NCBI RefSeq assembly: GCF_024648825.1
Contig: NZ_JANBBE010000002.1
Location: forward strand, 1-64,000
DNA length: 64,000 bases
Direction of reading: 5' to 3'
Source: Lentzea californiensis
GTDB lineage: Bacteria > Actinomycetota > Actinomycetes > Mycobacteriales > Pseudonocardiaceae
Position 1 is the stretch's first letter. Each line of letters starts with the position of its first letter. The notes beneath the pieces are model-generated. The model was given only the letters and a program-made list of their open reading frames with translations, had not been told where the DNA came from and did no database searches. Positions 55,567 through 64,000 of the stretch are shown here, one piece after another. The translations under genes were made by a program, and so were the position numbers.

Positions 55567-56274
55567 GTGGCCAAGAGGGAGAAGGGCGGCTTTTGGGTCG
55601 GGGTCGCCGCGGCGATCGTCTACCCGATGTCGTTCGTGCTCGGCAGGCACCGGATGGTGCACGGGGAGCGCATCCCGCGCGAAGGTGCAGCACTGCTCGT
55701 CATGAACCACATCTCGCACCTCGACCCGTGCTACGACGCCATGTTCGTGCACAAGAACTACCGGGTGCCGCACTTCCTCGCGAAGCACAGCCTGTGGAAC
55801 GTGCCGATCATGGGCAGCATCCTGAAGGGCGCGAAGCAGATCCCCGTCTACCGGGGCACCACGGACGCCCAGCAGAGCCTGCGCGAGGCGCACAACGCGC
55901 TGGAGACCGGTCAGGTCGTGGTGATCTACCCCGAGGGCACGATCACCAAGGACCCCGGCGGCTGGCCCGCGAACTCGCGCACCGGCGTGGCCCGGCTGGC
56001 GCTGCAGCACGACGGCCCGGTCATCCCCGTCGCCCGCTGGGGCACGCTCGACCTCTACAACCACTACCAGAAGAAGTTCCGGCCGCTTCCGCGCAAGACG
56101 ATCACGCACTTCGTCGGTGAACCGGTCGACCTCTCCGCGTACCGCGGCAAGGAGGAGACGCTCCCGTTGCTGCGCGAGGTCACGGACCTGCTGATGGGCG
56201 CGGTCAAGGAGCACCTGGCCGAGGTGCGCCAGGAGCAGGCGCCCGAAGGTTTCTACGGACCCAGGAAGGCCTGA
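55567..56274 (+). CDS. plsC: 1-acyl-sn-glycerol-3-phosphate acyltransferase
   Basis: 235 residues from GTG 55567. PlsC-family motif I NHISHLD (HX4D), motif III in [13 protein letters not shown] and a proline motif in PVIPVARWG. It acylates lysophosphatidic acid at the membrane. gpsA, which makes its glycerol-3-phosphate precursor, follows 5 bp later, so the two form a phospholipid-synthesis operon. Confidence 0.92.
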   Translation: MAKREKGGFWVGVAAAIVYPMSFVLGRHRMVHGERIPREGAALLVMNHISHLDPCYDAMFVHKNYRVPHFLAKHSLWNVPIMGSILKGAKQIPVYRGTTDAQQSLREAHNALETGQVVVIYPEGTITKDPGGWPANSRTGVARLALQHDGPVIPVARWGTLDLYNHYQKKFRPLPRKTITHFVGEPVDLSAYRGKEETLPLLREVTDLLMGAVKEHLAEVRQEQAPEGFYGPRKA

Positions 56275-56279
56275 ACACC

Positions 56280-57290
56280 ATGGCCATCGAACGTGTTGCG
56301 GTGCTCGGCTCCGGTTCGTGGGGCACGGCGTTCGCGAAGGTCATCGCGGACTCCGGTCCCGAGGTCGTGCTGTGGGCGCGGCGTCAGGAGGTCGCCTCCG
56401 AGGTCACCGAGACCCGCGTGAACTCCGGCTACCTGCCCGGCATCTCGTTGCCGGCCAACCTCACGGCCACCTCCGACCCGGCGAAGGCGCTGGACGGTGC
56501 GGACGCGGTGGTGCTGGCCGTGCCGTCGCAGACGTTGCGGGTGAACCTGTCGGCGTGGAAGGAACTGCTGCCGCCGGACGCGACGCTGGTGTCGCTGTCC
56601 AAGGGCGTCGAGCTCGGCACGCTGAAGCGGATGAGCGAGGTGATCCGCGAGGTCGCCGGCGTCGACGAGTCGCAGGTGGCCGTGGTGTCCGGGCCCAACC
56701 TGGCCAAGGAGATCGCCGTCGAGCAGCCGACCGCGACCGTCATCGCGTGCACGGACCACGACCGGGCGGTCGACCTGCAGCACGCGTGCTCGAACTCGTA
56801 CTTCCGCCCGTACACCAACACCGACGTGGTCGGCTGCGAGCTGGGCGGGGCGTGCAAGAACGTCATCGCGCTGGCGTGCGGCATGGCGGCGGGCATGGGC
56901 TACGGCGACAACACGATGGCGTCGATCATCACCCGCGGCCTGGCCGAGACGGCACGGCTGGGCGCGGCGCTGGGCGCCGACCCGCTGACGTTCGCGGGCC
57001 TCGCCGGACTGGGCGACCTGGTGGCGACGTGCGCGTCGCCGTTGTCGCGCAACCGGTCCTTCGGAGAACGGCTCGGGCGCGGTGACACCCTCGCGCAGGC
57101 GCAGGAAGCCGCGCACGGGCAGGTCGCCGAGGGCGTGAAGTCCTGCTCGTCGATCCGCGAGCTCGCCCACGCGAACGGGGTCGACATGCCGATCACCGAA
57201 GGCGTCCACCAGGTCTGCCACGACGGGCTGAGCGTGCGTGAGCTCGGTGCCGCGTTGCTGGGCCGCGACAGGAAGCACGAGCGCCAGTGA
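56280..57290 (+). CDS. gpsA: Glycerol-3-phosphate dehydrogenase [NAD(P)+]
   Basis: 336 residues. NAD-binding [17 protein letters not shown], catalytic Lys in [26 protein letters not shown] and substrate motif [12 protein letters not shown]. Reduces dihydroxyacetone phosphate for phospholipids. Its stop overlaps the start of a PLP enzyme gene (GTGA). Confidence 0.96.
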   Translation: MAIERVAVLGSGSWGTAFAKVIADSGPEVVLWARRQEVASEVTETRVNSGYLPGISLPANLTATSDPAKALDGADAVVLAVPSQTLRVNLSAWKELLPPDATLVSLSKGVELGTLKRMSEVIREVAGVDESQVAVVSGPNLAKEIAVEQPTATVIACTDHDRAVDLQHACSNSYFRPYTNTDVVGCELGGACKNVIALACGMAAGMGYGDNTMASIITRGLAETARLGAALGADPLTFAGLAGLGDLVATCASPLSRNRSFGERLGRGDTLAQAQEAAHGQVAEGVKSCSSIRELAHANGVDMPITEGVHQVCHDGLSVRELGAALLGRDRKHERQ

Positions 57291-58354
57291 ACCCCGAACT
57301 CGGTGACGGCACGCGAGTCGTGCACGTGGTCTCAGGTGAGCCGGGCGAACCGTTCGGCGCGCAGCCGGTGTTCGCGTCGGCGTACCACCTGGGCGGCCAG
57401 GACTACTACGGCCGCGCGAGCAACCCGACGTGGCGCGCGCTCGAAACAGCTCTGGGGTCGCTCGAAGGTGGCGAGTGCGTCGTCTTCCCGTCCGGGATGG
57501 CGGCGATCTCGACGTTGCTGCGGACGGTTCTGTCGACGGGCGACACCCTGGTCGTCCCGTCGGACGGCTACTTCCTGACCAGGAAGTTCGTGTCCGAAAT
57601 GGACGTGAACGTGGTCGAGGTGCCGACAGCCGGGCCGTACCCGTCGTTCGAGGGCGTGCGGCTGGTGTTGCTGGAGACGCCGTCGAACCCCGGTCTGGAC
57701 GTCTGCGACATCGCGGCGCTGGCGGACCAGGCGCACGCCGCCGGCGCGTTGCTGGCCGTGGACAACACGACCGCTACGCCGCTCGGGCAGCGGCCGCTGG
57801 AACTGGGCGCGGACGTCGTGGTCGCCTCGGACACCAAGGCGGTCGCCGGGCACAGCGATGTCCTCTTCGGACATGTCACGCTGGCGGACGCCGAGCTGGC
57901 GGCCCGGATCCGCGACGCGCGGACGTTGAACGGCGCGATCCCCGGGCCGTTCGAGACCTGGCTCGCGTTGCGCGGCCTCGGAACCCTGGACCTGCGGCTC
58001 GCGCGGCAGGCGGAGAACGCGGCGGCGATCCACGCGTTGCTGAAGGGCCGCGTGGCGAACCTGCGGTGGCCGGGAGCGTCGGACGACCCCGCGTTCCTCG
58101 TGGCGGCGCAGCAGATGCGGCGCTTCAACGGCGTGCTGACGTTCGAGCTCGAGTCGGCCGAGGCGGTGAACCGGTTCCTGGAGCGCTCGGAGCTGGTGTC
58201 GGCGGCGACGTCGTTCGGCGGCCTGCACTCGACGGCCGACAGGCGTGCGCAGTTCGGTGACCCGGTGCCGGAAGGCCTGGTGCGCTTCTCGGCCGGCTGT
58301 GAGGACACTCGCGACCTAGTCGCGGACGTGTCCCAGGCTTTGGGACTGGATTGA
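57287..58354 (+). CDS. Cystathionine gamma-lyase-type PLP enzyme
   Basis: 355 residues from GTG 57287, overlapping gpsA. Cys/Met-metabolism fold type [35 protein letters not shown], cofactor Lys in [17 protein letters not shown], and C-terminal [12 protein letters not shown]. It is shorter than most homologues (~380-400), but the active site is present. Cystathionine gamma-lyase is preferred because a cysteine dioxygenase gene follows; synthase or another lyase activity cannot be excluded. Confidence 0.85.
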   Translation: MNPELGDGTRVVHVVSGEPGEPFGAQPVFASAYHLGGQDYYGRASNPTWRALETALGSLEGGECVVFPSGMAAISTLLRTVLSTGDTLVVPSDGYFLTRKFVSEMDVNVVEVPTAGPYPSFEGVRLVLLETPSNPGLDVCDIAALADQAHAAGALLAVDNTTATPLGQRPLELGADVVVASDTKAVAGHSDVLFGHVTLADAELAARIRDARTLNGAIPGPFETWLALRGLGTLDLRLARQAENAAAIHALLKGRVANLRWPGASDDPAFLVAAQQMRRFNGVLTFELESAEAVNRFLERSELVSAATSFGGLHSTADRRAQFGDPVPEGLVRFSAGCEDTRDLVADVSQALGLD

Positions 58355-58356
58355 CG

Positions 58357-58380
58357 GAGGGTCCCGGTTCCGGGACCCTC
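58357..58380 (+). terminator. Terminator after the cystathionine lyase
   Basis: Perfect GAGGGTCCCGG-TT-CCGGGACCCTC, 3 bases after the stop. The two-base loop is tight, so one or two pairs near it probably open. Confidence 0.75.
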
Positions 58381-58473
58381 TGCTCCATGTCCTTCAACGC
58401 ATGTTGCTGTTGTACCTGGCGATAGTCCCGCGTCCTCTTTTCGCGCATTCGCCTGGTAAGGACCCTTTCTCCG

Positions 58474-58932
58474 ATGTTCGCCGTTCCTGAGAACAGCGTC
58501 GTGCTGTCTGAGAACTCCGCTCTGTTGCACCCCGTCCGGGTGGCTCTGTCGTGGTCTGCCGACCGCGACCGCTGGAAGCACCTGCTCCGGTACGACCCGG
58601 AGGAGCGCTTCTCGGCGTTGGTCGACAAGACCGACGACCAGGAGATCTGGCTGATGAGCTGGCTCCCCGGACAGACCGCGTCACTGCACGACCACGACCA
58701 CACTTCTGGTGCGTTCACCGTCGTCAGCGGCATGTTGACCGAGGTCGTGACCACGAAGATCCAGGTCGTGCACTCGCTTCACACCGGTCAGTCGCGCGTG
58801 TGGGGGCCCGGTTACGTGCACCAGGTGCGCAACGACGGTGTGGATCCGGCCGTGTCGATCCACGTCTACCGCCACGGCACACGCGCGATGACCTCGTACC
58901 GCTACGACCCGCTCAACGGCCCCGTTCGCTGA
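58474..58932 (+). CDS. Cysteine dioxygenase
   Basis: 152 residues. Cupin with the type I cysteine dioxygenase 3-His iron site: His72 and His74 in SLHDHDHTSGAF and His116 in YVHQVRN. Oxidises cysteine to cysteine sulfinate. Together with the preceding lyase it suggests a cysteine-turnover module. Its last 20 bp overlap the convergent PNPOx-like gene. Confidence 0.9.
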   Translation: MFAVPENSVVLSENSALLHPVRVALSWSADRDRWKHLLRYDPEERFSALVDKTDDQEIWLMSWLPGQTASLHDHDHTSGAFTVVSGMLTEVVTTKIQVVHSLHTGQSRVWGPGYVHQVRNDGVDPAVSIHVYRHGTRAMTSYRYDPLNGPVR

Positions 58933-59557
58933 CATGCGGCGGGATGGCCTTGTCCGTCTCGTGCGGCACGGGCGCTCCCCACGTCGTGATGAGCGGCATG
59001 TGCCCGGCCCACACGAGGTTCGCTTCGAGGTCCGACGGCTCCTCGCCCGGCCCGCCCTCGCGCACCTTGACGCTCGCCTCGGTCAGGTCGATCTCCAGCG
59101 CGGCCGTCTGCGCGAGCTCCTTCTTGGACGGTTCGCGCGCGTAGTCCCAGCTGCCCGGCGTGACGTGCTCGACGATCGTGCGCAGGGCGTGTGCGGTGTC
59201 CTCGGCGATCTTCGCGGTGCCGTGGACGATCGCGGACCGGTAGTTCATCGAGTGGTGGAACACCGACCGCGAGTAGACGACTCCGTCGACGAGCGTGACG
59301 GAGACGCAAACCTGCTTGCCCTCCAGCATGCTCCTGATGGACCGTGAGCCCGTCGAGCCGTGCAGGAAGATGCGGTTGCCGTCCCGTCCGTACGCGGTGG
59401 GGATGAGGAACGGCGCCCCGTCGACCTCCACGGCGAGGTGGCACACGAGGCCCGCGTCGAGGATGTCGTAGAGCACCTGACGGTCTTCGACGGCTCGGTT
59501 CTTGCCGCGGACGACGGTGCTGCGCGGGGTGGGGGAGAGCTGCACGTCAGTGGTCAT
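58913..59557 (-). CDS. Pyridoxamine 5'-phosphate oxidase-like FMN protein
   Basis: 214 residues. Split-barrel flavin-binding fold: YDILDAGLVCHLAVEVDGAPFLIPTAYGRDGNRIFLHGSTGSRSI, LVDGVVYSRSVFHHSMNYRSAIVHG. Family members bind FMN or F420. It is divergent from a MocR-type PLP-dependent regulator, a common arrangement for vitamin B6-related genes, but oxidase activity on pyridoxamine is not shown by the sequence. Confidence 0.85.
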   Translation of the reverse strand: MTTDVQLSPTPRSTVVRGKNRAVEDRQVLYDILDAGLVCHLAVEVDGAPFLIPTAYGRDGNRIFLHGSTGSRSIRSMLEGKQVCVSVTLVDGVVYSRSVFHHSMNYRSAIVHGTAKIAEDTAHALRTIVEHVTPGSWDYAREPSKKELAQTAALEIDLTEASVKVREGGPGEEPSDLEANLVWAGHMPLITTWGAPVPHETDKAIPPHVSERGR

Positions 59558-59624
59558 GTTTCCACTGTGCTGCCGGAAGTGGCATTATTGAAGCGCCATT
59601 TTCCGTCGATTTGAGAAGGCCACT

Positions 59625-60995
59625 TTGGCTGAGACCGCGCTTCCCGTGGCACTGGACCGCGAGTCCGCTGAACCACTCGCCGTCCAACTGGCCGACGCAT
59701 TGCGTTCCGCCGCGTCGGAGGGCCGTCTGCGCGCGGGCGACCGGTTGCCGTCCACGCGCGCGTTGGCCGACTCGCTCGGAGTGTCCCGCACGGTCACCGC
59801 CGCCGCCTACGAACAGCTGCACGCGGAGGGCTGGATCGCCGGCCGGCACGGCTCCGGCACCTACGTCACCACGACGCCGCCCGGCCCGCTGCGCAAACGT
59901 TCGCGCAAGCCGGTCGCGCCCGTCATCACCGACTTCGTGGACCTCGGTACCGGCGCACCCTGGGCCGGCGGCCTCGACCGGGCGGCCTGGCGCCGCGCCT
60001 GGCGTGCTGCGGCGGACGCGCCCCCGCTGTCCCGTCCCGAACGCGCGGGCCTGCCCGAATACCGCGAGGCCATCGCCGAACACCTGCTGCGCCACCGCGG
60101 CCTGGCCGTCAACGCCGACCCCGTGCTCGCGACCGGCGGCACCACCGCCGTGCTCACCGAGATCGCCGTCGCGGTGCTGAAGCGAGGCGACGCCGTGGCC
60201 GTCGAGGAACCCGGCTACCAACGGGCGGTGGGCGTCTTCCGAGCCAACGGCCTGAAGGTCGTCCAGGCCGCCGTAGACGCCGAGGGCCTGCTCCCGGACG
60301 CGGTGCCGGCGGGCGTGAAGGCCGTCTACTGCTCGCCCGCCCACCAGTACCCGCTGGGCGGCCGCATGTCGGCGGCACGGAGGGTCGCGCTGGTGGAACG
60401 GGCGAGGCGCGACGGCTGGCTGGTCATCGAGGACGACTACGACGGCGAACTCAGGTACGACGTGGCGCCGCTGCCGTCACTGGCCGCACTGGCCCCCGAC
60501 GTCGTCGTCCACCTCGGCACCACGAGCAAGATCCTCACCCCGACCCTGGGCGCGGGCTGGATGGTCGCCCCCGAACACATCGCCACGACCGTCCTCGAAC
60601 ACCGCGACCTGACCGGCACCAGCCCGGCCGCAGCGGGCCAGCGAGTCGTCGTCGAGCTGGCACGGATGGGCGACCTCGGCAGGCACCTGCGCAAACTCCG
60701 GCGAGAGCTGTCCGAACGGCGCGCACTCATCATCGACACGTTCGCCGACGCCGGCATCGAGGTCCTCGGCGACGACGCGGGCGCGCACGTCGTGGTGCTG
60801 CTGCCCAGCGCCGAGCAGGAACGCTCGTTGATGAGGCAGGCGCTCGAGCGCGGGCTGCGGGTGGACGGGCTGGCCCGGCACTACGTGAACCGGCCCAAGC
60901 TGCAGGGGCTCGTCATCGGGTACAGCGCCTGCTCGCGGGAGCAGCTGGTGAACGCTCTGCCGGTGCTGACGGAGTTGCTCAGAGGGAGCGGCTGA
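59625..60995 (+). CDS. MocR/PdxR-type GntR regulator with aminotransferase domain
   Basis: 456 residues from TTG 59625 (GAGAAGG upstream). N-terminal GntR winged HTH (PLAVQLADALRSAASEGRLRAGDRLPSTRALADSLGVSRTVTAAAYEQLHAEGW) fused to a fold-type I aminotransferase-like domain with PLP-Lys in HLGTTSKILTPTLGAGWM. Such regulators sense PLP. Divergent from the PNPOx-like gene, which is its probable target. Confidence 0.92.
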   Translation: MAETALPVALDRESAEPLAVQLADALRSAASEGRLRAGDRLPSTRALADSLGVSRTVTAAAYEQLHAEGWIAGRHGSGTYVTTTPPGPLRKRSRKPVAPVITDFVDLGTGAPWAGGLDRAAWRRAWRAAADAPPLSRPERAGLPEYREAIAEHLLRHRGLAVNADPVLATGGTTAVLTEIAVAVLKRGDAVAVEEPGYQRAVGVFRANGLKVVQAAVDAEGLLPDAVPAGVKAVYCSPAHQYPLGGRMSAARRVALVERARRDGWLVIEDDYDGELRYDVAPLPSLAALAPDVVVHLGTTSKILTPTLGAGWMVAPEHIATTVLEHRDLTGTSPAAAGQRVVVELARMGDLGRHLRKLRRELSERRALIIDTFADAGIEVLGDDAGAHVVVLLPSAEQERSLMRQALERGLRVDGLARHYVNRPKLQGLVIGYSACSREQLVNALPVLTELLRGSG

Positions 60996-60997
60996 CA

Positions 60998-61202
60998 GCG
61001 TGAGCGGGCCGATCGCCGGCAACGCGTTCACGCCACCGACCAGGTCTAGAAGTCCGGCCGCGCCTTCCACGACGACTCGACGATCCACTTCCGGCTCGGC
61101 GGCGGTTCGCTCTGGCGACCCCGGATGGGCCGCGATCCGCACGTCCGCGTAGGCGCGGAGTCCGGCGTCGTCGTCCAGGTCGAGCGCTTGGATCTCCAGC
61201 AC
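60998..61202 (-). pseudogene. Possible N-terminal remnant of a GNAT-like gene
   Basis: The 264-bp gap between the MocR gene and ddl has, on the minus strand, a readable frame from GTG 61202 (LEIQALDLDDDAGLRAYADV...) that looks like the start of actinobacterial acetyltransferases. It has no proper end and runs into the antisense of the MocR gene, so if real it is a truncated remnant. Confidence 0.25.
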
Positions 61203-61259
61203 GCGGCCGAGGCCAACTGGCGGGTAGGCACAATCGCCCAAACGGGTAGGGTCGCCCGC

Positions 61260-62309
61260 ATGACGCAGCGCAAGACAAGGGTGGCCGTGGTCTTCGGTGG
61301 CCGCAGCTCCGAGCACGAGGTCTCCTGCCAGTCCGCCAAGAGCGTCCTGCCGCACCTGGACGCGGACCGGTTCGAGGTGGTGCCGATCGGCATCACACCG
61401 CAGGGGCAGTGGGCACTCGGCACGGACCCGAGCGCGCTGGAGCCGGGCGCCGGCAACCTCCCGACGCTGCGCAACCAGACCGTCGTCGCGATCGAGCCCG
61501 GTCACGCGCTGAAGGACGTCGACGTCGTCTTCCCGTTGCTGCACGGCGCGTGGGGTGAGGACGGCACGATCCAGGGCCTGCTCGAACTCGGTGGCCTTCC
61601 CTACGTGGGGCCCGGTGTGTTCGCGAGCGCCGCCGTCATGGACAAGGTCTTCGCCAAGAAGATCCTGCAGGCCGAGGGCATCAACGTCGGCAAGTTCGTC
61701 GCCCTCGACCGCGCCGCCACGACGCTGACGCTGGACGAGCGCGAGCACCTCGGCCTGCCGGTGTTCGTGAAGCCGTCGCGCGCGGGGTCGTCGGTCGGCA
61801 TCTCCAAGGTGAGCGACTGGGCCGACCTGGACGCCGCGATCTTCGAGGCGCGGCAGCACGACCCCAAGGTCATCATCGAGGCCGCCGTGGTGAACCCCCG
61901 CGAGATCGAGCTCGCGGTGCTGGAGTTCCCGGACGGCCGCGTCGAGGCCTCGCTGCCCGCCGAGCTGCGCCCGGTCGGTGACGGCGCCGACTGGTACGAC
62001 TTCGAGGCCAAGTACGTCAACGACTCCTACGAGGCCGACATCCCGGCGAAGCTCGACGACGACGTCACCGCGCAGCTGCGCGAGCTGGCCGTCACCGCGT
62101 TCAAGGCGCTCGACTGCCAGGGTCTGTCCAGGGTGGACTTCTTCCTCACCGAGCAGAACGAGCTGATCGTCAACGAGCTCAACACCATGCCCGGCTTCAC
62201 GCCGATCTCCATGTACCCCAAGGCGTGGGACGCGACGGGCATCGACTTCACGACGCTGCTGACCACGCTGATCGAGACGGCGATCGCACGCGGTTCAGGC
62301 CTCCGTTAG
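61260..62309 (+). CDS. ddl: D-alanine--D-alanine ligase
   Basis: 349 residues from ATG 61260. ATP-grasp enzyme that makes the D-Ala-D-Ala end of peptidoglycan precursors. VAVVFGGRSSEHEVSCQSA, PLLHGAWGEDGTIQGLLELGGLPYVGPGV, FVKPSRAGSSVGISKV, SRVDFFLTEQNELIVNELNTMPGFTPISMYPK. The loop EAKYVNDSYEADIP retains a Tyr, consistent with Ala-Ala rather than Ala-lactate specificity. This is an inference from the family. Confidence 0.96.
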   Translation: MTQRKTRVAVVFGGRSSEHEVSCQSAKSVLPHLDADRFEVVPIGITPQGQWALGTDPSALEPGAGNLPTLRNQTVVAIEPGHALKDVDVVFPLLHGAWGEDGTIQGLLELGGLPYVGPGVFASAAVMDKVFAKKILQAEGINVGKFVALDRAATTLTLDEREHLGLPVFVKPSRAGSSVGISKVSDWADLDAAIFEARQHDPKVIIEAAVVNPREIELAVLEFPDGRVEASLPAELRPVGDGADWYDFEAKYVNDSYEADIPAKLDDDVTAQLRELAVTAFKALDCQGLSRVDFFLTEQNELIVNELNTMPGFTPISMYPKAWDATGIDFTTLLTTLIETAIARGSGLR

Positions 62310-62372
62310 GCAGGCACGGTGACCGCCGACCTTCACCGCGTCTTTCACCACTCAGCAGGACGCCTCGCGGCA

Positions 62373-62417
62373 CCGGCCCCGCGCCCCCATATGCCCGATA
62401 TGAGGACGCGGGGCCGG
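62373..62417. terminator. Terminator between ddl and the DUF3515 gene
   Basis: CCGGCCCCGCG / CGCGGGGCCGG stem with an inner CATAT-GCCCG-ATATG hairpin, between convergent genes. Confidence 0.8.
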
Positions 62418-62467
62418 CACCACGATGCGCCCGTCGGAGCGGCGAAAGACGGGGCGAATGCCGACGG

Positions 62468-63034
62468 TCACCGCGCCTCGGTCTTGACCGGCTGCTTCGG
62501 CAGGAGGTCGCGCACGGTGGTGGAGATGTCCTGCAACGGTCCGGTGCCCGCGTCGGCGGGCACCGTCAGTGCCACGTACACGCCGCGGTCCACGATCACC
62601 CAGGTGGAGCTGTCCGAGCCGGGCAGCTCGAGCCACTGCACGTCGGAGATCACCCGCAGCTGCGAGGTCGCGGACAGTTCGGCCGGCCTCGGCAGGCCGC
62701 AGCGCAGGACCACCGGATCGTGTTTGGCGTCACCCCACGCCACCGTGGCGGGGGGAGCGGGCGTGGCGATCTCCCGGCGGGACAGCATGTCCTTCCCGGA
62801 CGGCAGGCCCACCGGCAGCTTCTCGACCAGGGAAGCGCATTCCGGACTGCCGGCCGACGGAGCGTCGATCGAGACCAGCGCGAGCGGACCCGTGCGACCG
62901 GGTACGTCCTCCGACTGGTTTCCCGTGCCCAGCACTAGACCGAGCCCGGCGACACCGATGGCGAGCAGCACAGCGAGCCCGACCGCCGCGAGCAGCGGCC
63001 GGGACAGCGCCGACGTGGATTCCTGCTGAGTCAC
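62468..63034 (-). CDS. DUF3515 membrane-anchored protein (Rv2980-like)
   Basis: 188 residues from GTG 63034. One N-terminal membrane helix (LLAAVGLAVLLAIGVAGLGLVLG), then an extracytoplasmic domain with two cysteines (SPECASLVEKLPV; VVLRCGLPRPAEL) that may pair. Conserved between ddl and thiL in actinobacteria; function unknown. Confidence 0.88.
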   Translation of the reverse strand: MTQQESTSALSRPLLAAVGLAVLLAIGVAGLGLVLGTGNQSEDVPGRTGPLALVSIDAPSAGSPECASLVEKLPVGLPSGKDMLSRREIATPAPPATVAWGDAKHDPVVLRCGLPRPAELSATSQLRVISDVQWLELPGSDSSTWVIVDRGVYVALTVPADAGTGPLQDISTTVRDLLPKQPVKTEAR

Positions 63035-63053
63035 CCGGTTATGACAACACGGG

Positions 63054-63287
63054 CTAGAGATGCACCACCGGGCAGGTCAGGGTCCGGGTGATGCCTTCGA
63101 CGTTCTGGATGCGCGCGACCACGAGCTGGCCGAGCTGGTCGACGGTCTCCGCTTCGGCGCGCACGATGACGTCGTAAGGACCGGTGACGTCTTCTGCGGT
63201 GGCTACCCCGGTGATCCCGGAGATCTCGGAGGCGACTGCGGCGGCCTTGCCGACCTCGGTCTGGATGAGGATGTATGCATGCACCAC
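63054..63287 (-). CDS. Stand-alone Lrp/AsnC effector-domain (RAM) protein
   Basis: 77 residues: AYILIQTEVGKAAAVASEISGITGVATAEDVTGPYDVIVRAEAETVDQLGQLVV. This is the RAM ligand-binding domain of Lrp/AsnC regulators without any DNA-binding part. Such proteins can oligomerise and bind amino acids. GTG start at 63287 or 63284. Upstream of DUF3515 in the same direction, 19 bp apart, and divergent from thiL. Confidence 0.88.
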   Translation of the reverse strand: MVHAYILIQTEVGKAAAVASEISGITGVATAEDVTGPYDVIVRAEAETVDQLGQLVVARIQNVEGITRTLTCPVVHL

Positions 63288-63384
63288 GGCGTGCCCCTTC
63301 GTCGCGACAGGTTGGGTCGAGGTAGGAACGTGTCACGCAACGTACCCCAGTTGGGGTTCCGAATGCTCAGATTGGGAGGCAACT

Positions 63385-64000
63385 TTGCGTCCGGAGCCGC
63401 CGCGCGACGCGGAGACGGTCGCCGATGTGGGTGAGTTCAACCTCATCCACAGGGTGACGACCGGTCGGGCGCAGCCGGAGACGACCATCCTCGGTCCGGG
63501 TGACGACGCGGCCGTGGTCGCCGTCCCGGACGGACGGGTCGTGGCCTCGATGGACCTGCTCGTCGAGGGTGTCCACTTCAGACTCGACTGGTCCAGTCCC
63601 GAGCAGGTGGGCCGAAAAGCGGCCGCGGTGAACCTCGCCGACGTCGTCGCGATGGGAGCGTTGCCGTCCGCGCTGCTCGTCGGTTTCGCCTGCCCCGCGA
63701 ACACCCCCGCAGCGGTCGTCGAGGGGATCATGGCGGGGCTGTGGGACGAGGCGGCGAAGGCCGGTGCGGGCATCGTCGGAGGCGACATGGTCAGCTCCGC
63801 CACACTCGTGATCTCGATCACCGCCATGGGCGACATGAACGGGCTCGAGCCGATCACGAGGTCCGGCGCACTCGTCGGGGACGTCGTGGCGGTCACCGGA
63901 AGGCTCGGCTGGGCCGCCGCGGGACTCGCCGTGCTCGGGCGCGGATTCCGTTCCCCGGTCGGCATCGTGAACGCCCAGCGCACCCCGGAGCCGCCGTACG
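63385..64000 (+). CDS. thiL: Thiamine-monophosphate kinase, 5' part
   Basis: Runs off the right edge, about 205 codons visible. AIR-synthase-like ATP-binding fold that phosphorylates thiamine monophosphate. Visible: GEFNLIHRV, metal/ATP motif GPGDDAAVV, ASMDLLVEGVHF, GRKAAAVNLADVVAMGA and GIVGGDMV. I chose TTG 63385, preceded by GGGAGG; the C-terminal third is missing. Confidence 0.92.
   Translation, partial: MRPEPPRDAETVADVGEFNLIHRVTTGRAQPETTILGPGDDAAVVAVPDGRVVASMDLLVEGVHFRLDWSSPEQVGRKAAAVNLADVVAMGALPSALLVGFACPANTPAAVVEGIMAGLWDEAAKAGAGIVGGDMVSSATLVISITAMGDMNGLEPITRSGALVGDVVAVTGRLGWAAAGLAVLGRGFRSPVGIVNAQRTPEPPY

Overview
This 64-kb window is GC-rich chromosomal DNA from a filamentous actinobacterium, most likely a member of the Pseudonocardiaceae (Lentzea/Saccharothrix/Amycolatopsis-like). 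The evidence is the very high third-position GC, frequent GTG and TTG starts, ATGA/GTGA gene overlaps, an HU protein with a long Lys/Ala tail, a CofC/FbiD (coenzyme F420) gene, and gene order. The backbone follows the Mycobacterium tuberculosis block Rv3013 to Rv2977 as I recall it: ACT protein, gatC, gatA, gatB, LppZ-like lipoprotein, DoxX, CFP-6-like PH protein, ilvB, ilvN, ilvC, serA, leuB, FAH-family protein, IclR regulator, leuC, leuD, hupB, mutT1, ppk, cofC/fbiD, gpsA, ddl, DUF3515, thiL. The genus is inferred; no rRNA is present.

Layout. 1-1365: an IS630-family element abutting a 226-bp non-coding element with the same ends (MITE-like), next to an ACT-domain gene. 2.2-5.8 kb: gatC-gatA-small membrane protein-gatB (tRNA-dependent amidotransferase). 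5.8-16 kb: accessory block holding a small Cys-containing acidic protein plus a TPR-CHAT caspase-like protein, a secreted M14 metallopeptidase, a JAMM/SnoaL/VOC operon divergent from a LysR regulator, and an LppZ-like lipoprotein. 16-24.5 kb: hydroxyacid dehydrogenase, DoxX, ilvD, VKOR, PH protein and the attenuated ilvBNC operon. 24.5-27 kb: DUF397 protein and a DUF2867/molybdopterin-enzyme pair divergent from a TetR regulator. 27-33.5 kb: serA, a large secreted subtilase, leuB. 33.5-37 kb: YciI protein and a cobalamin-riboswitch-controlled ABC uptake operon. 37-39.6 kb: an Ile-rich leader peptide/attenuator, citramalate synthase and an FAH-family gene. 39.6-42.8 kb: orphan LuxR regulator, FAD monooxygenase, HAD phosphatase. 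42.8-46.4 kb: tRNA-Gln(CUG), tRNA-Glu(CUC), IclR (NdgR/LtbR-type) regulator divergent from leuCD. 46.5-51 kb: hupB, mutT1, ppk1. 51-55.5 kb: secreted LVIVD-type propeller, acyltransferase 3, lipoprotein, cofC. 55.5-64 kb: plsC-gpsA-cystathionine lyase, cysteine dioxygenase, a PNPOx-like protein divergent from a MocR regulator, ddl, DUF3515, AsnC-domain protein, 5' part of thiL.

How the genes work together. Most branched-chain amino-acid synthesis is here (cimA, leuB, leuC, leuD, ilvB, ilvN, ilvC, ilvD; no leuA or ilvE seen). Two operons carry separate transcription attenuators whose leader peptides match the product: Leu/Val codons before ilvBNC and Ile codons before cimA. The leuCD promoter faces an IclR gene across a short dyad. 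GatCAB, tRNA-Gln and tRNA-Glu are all present, so Gln-tRNA(Gln) is probably made by transamidation, but gltX is absent from where it would be expected. The most interesting candidates for something undescribed are the small-protein/TPR-CHAT pair, the JAMM-SnoaL-VOC-LysR unit, and the IS630/hairpin element pair.
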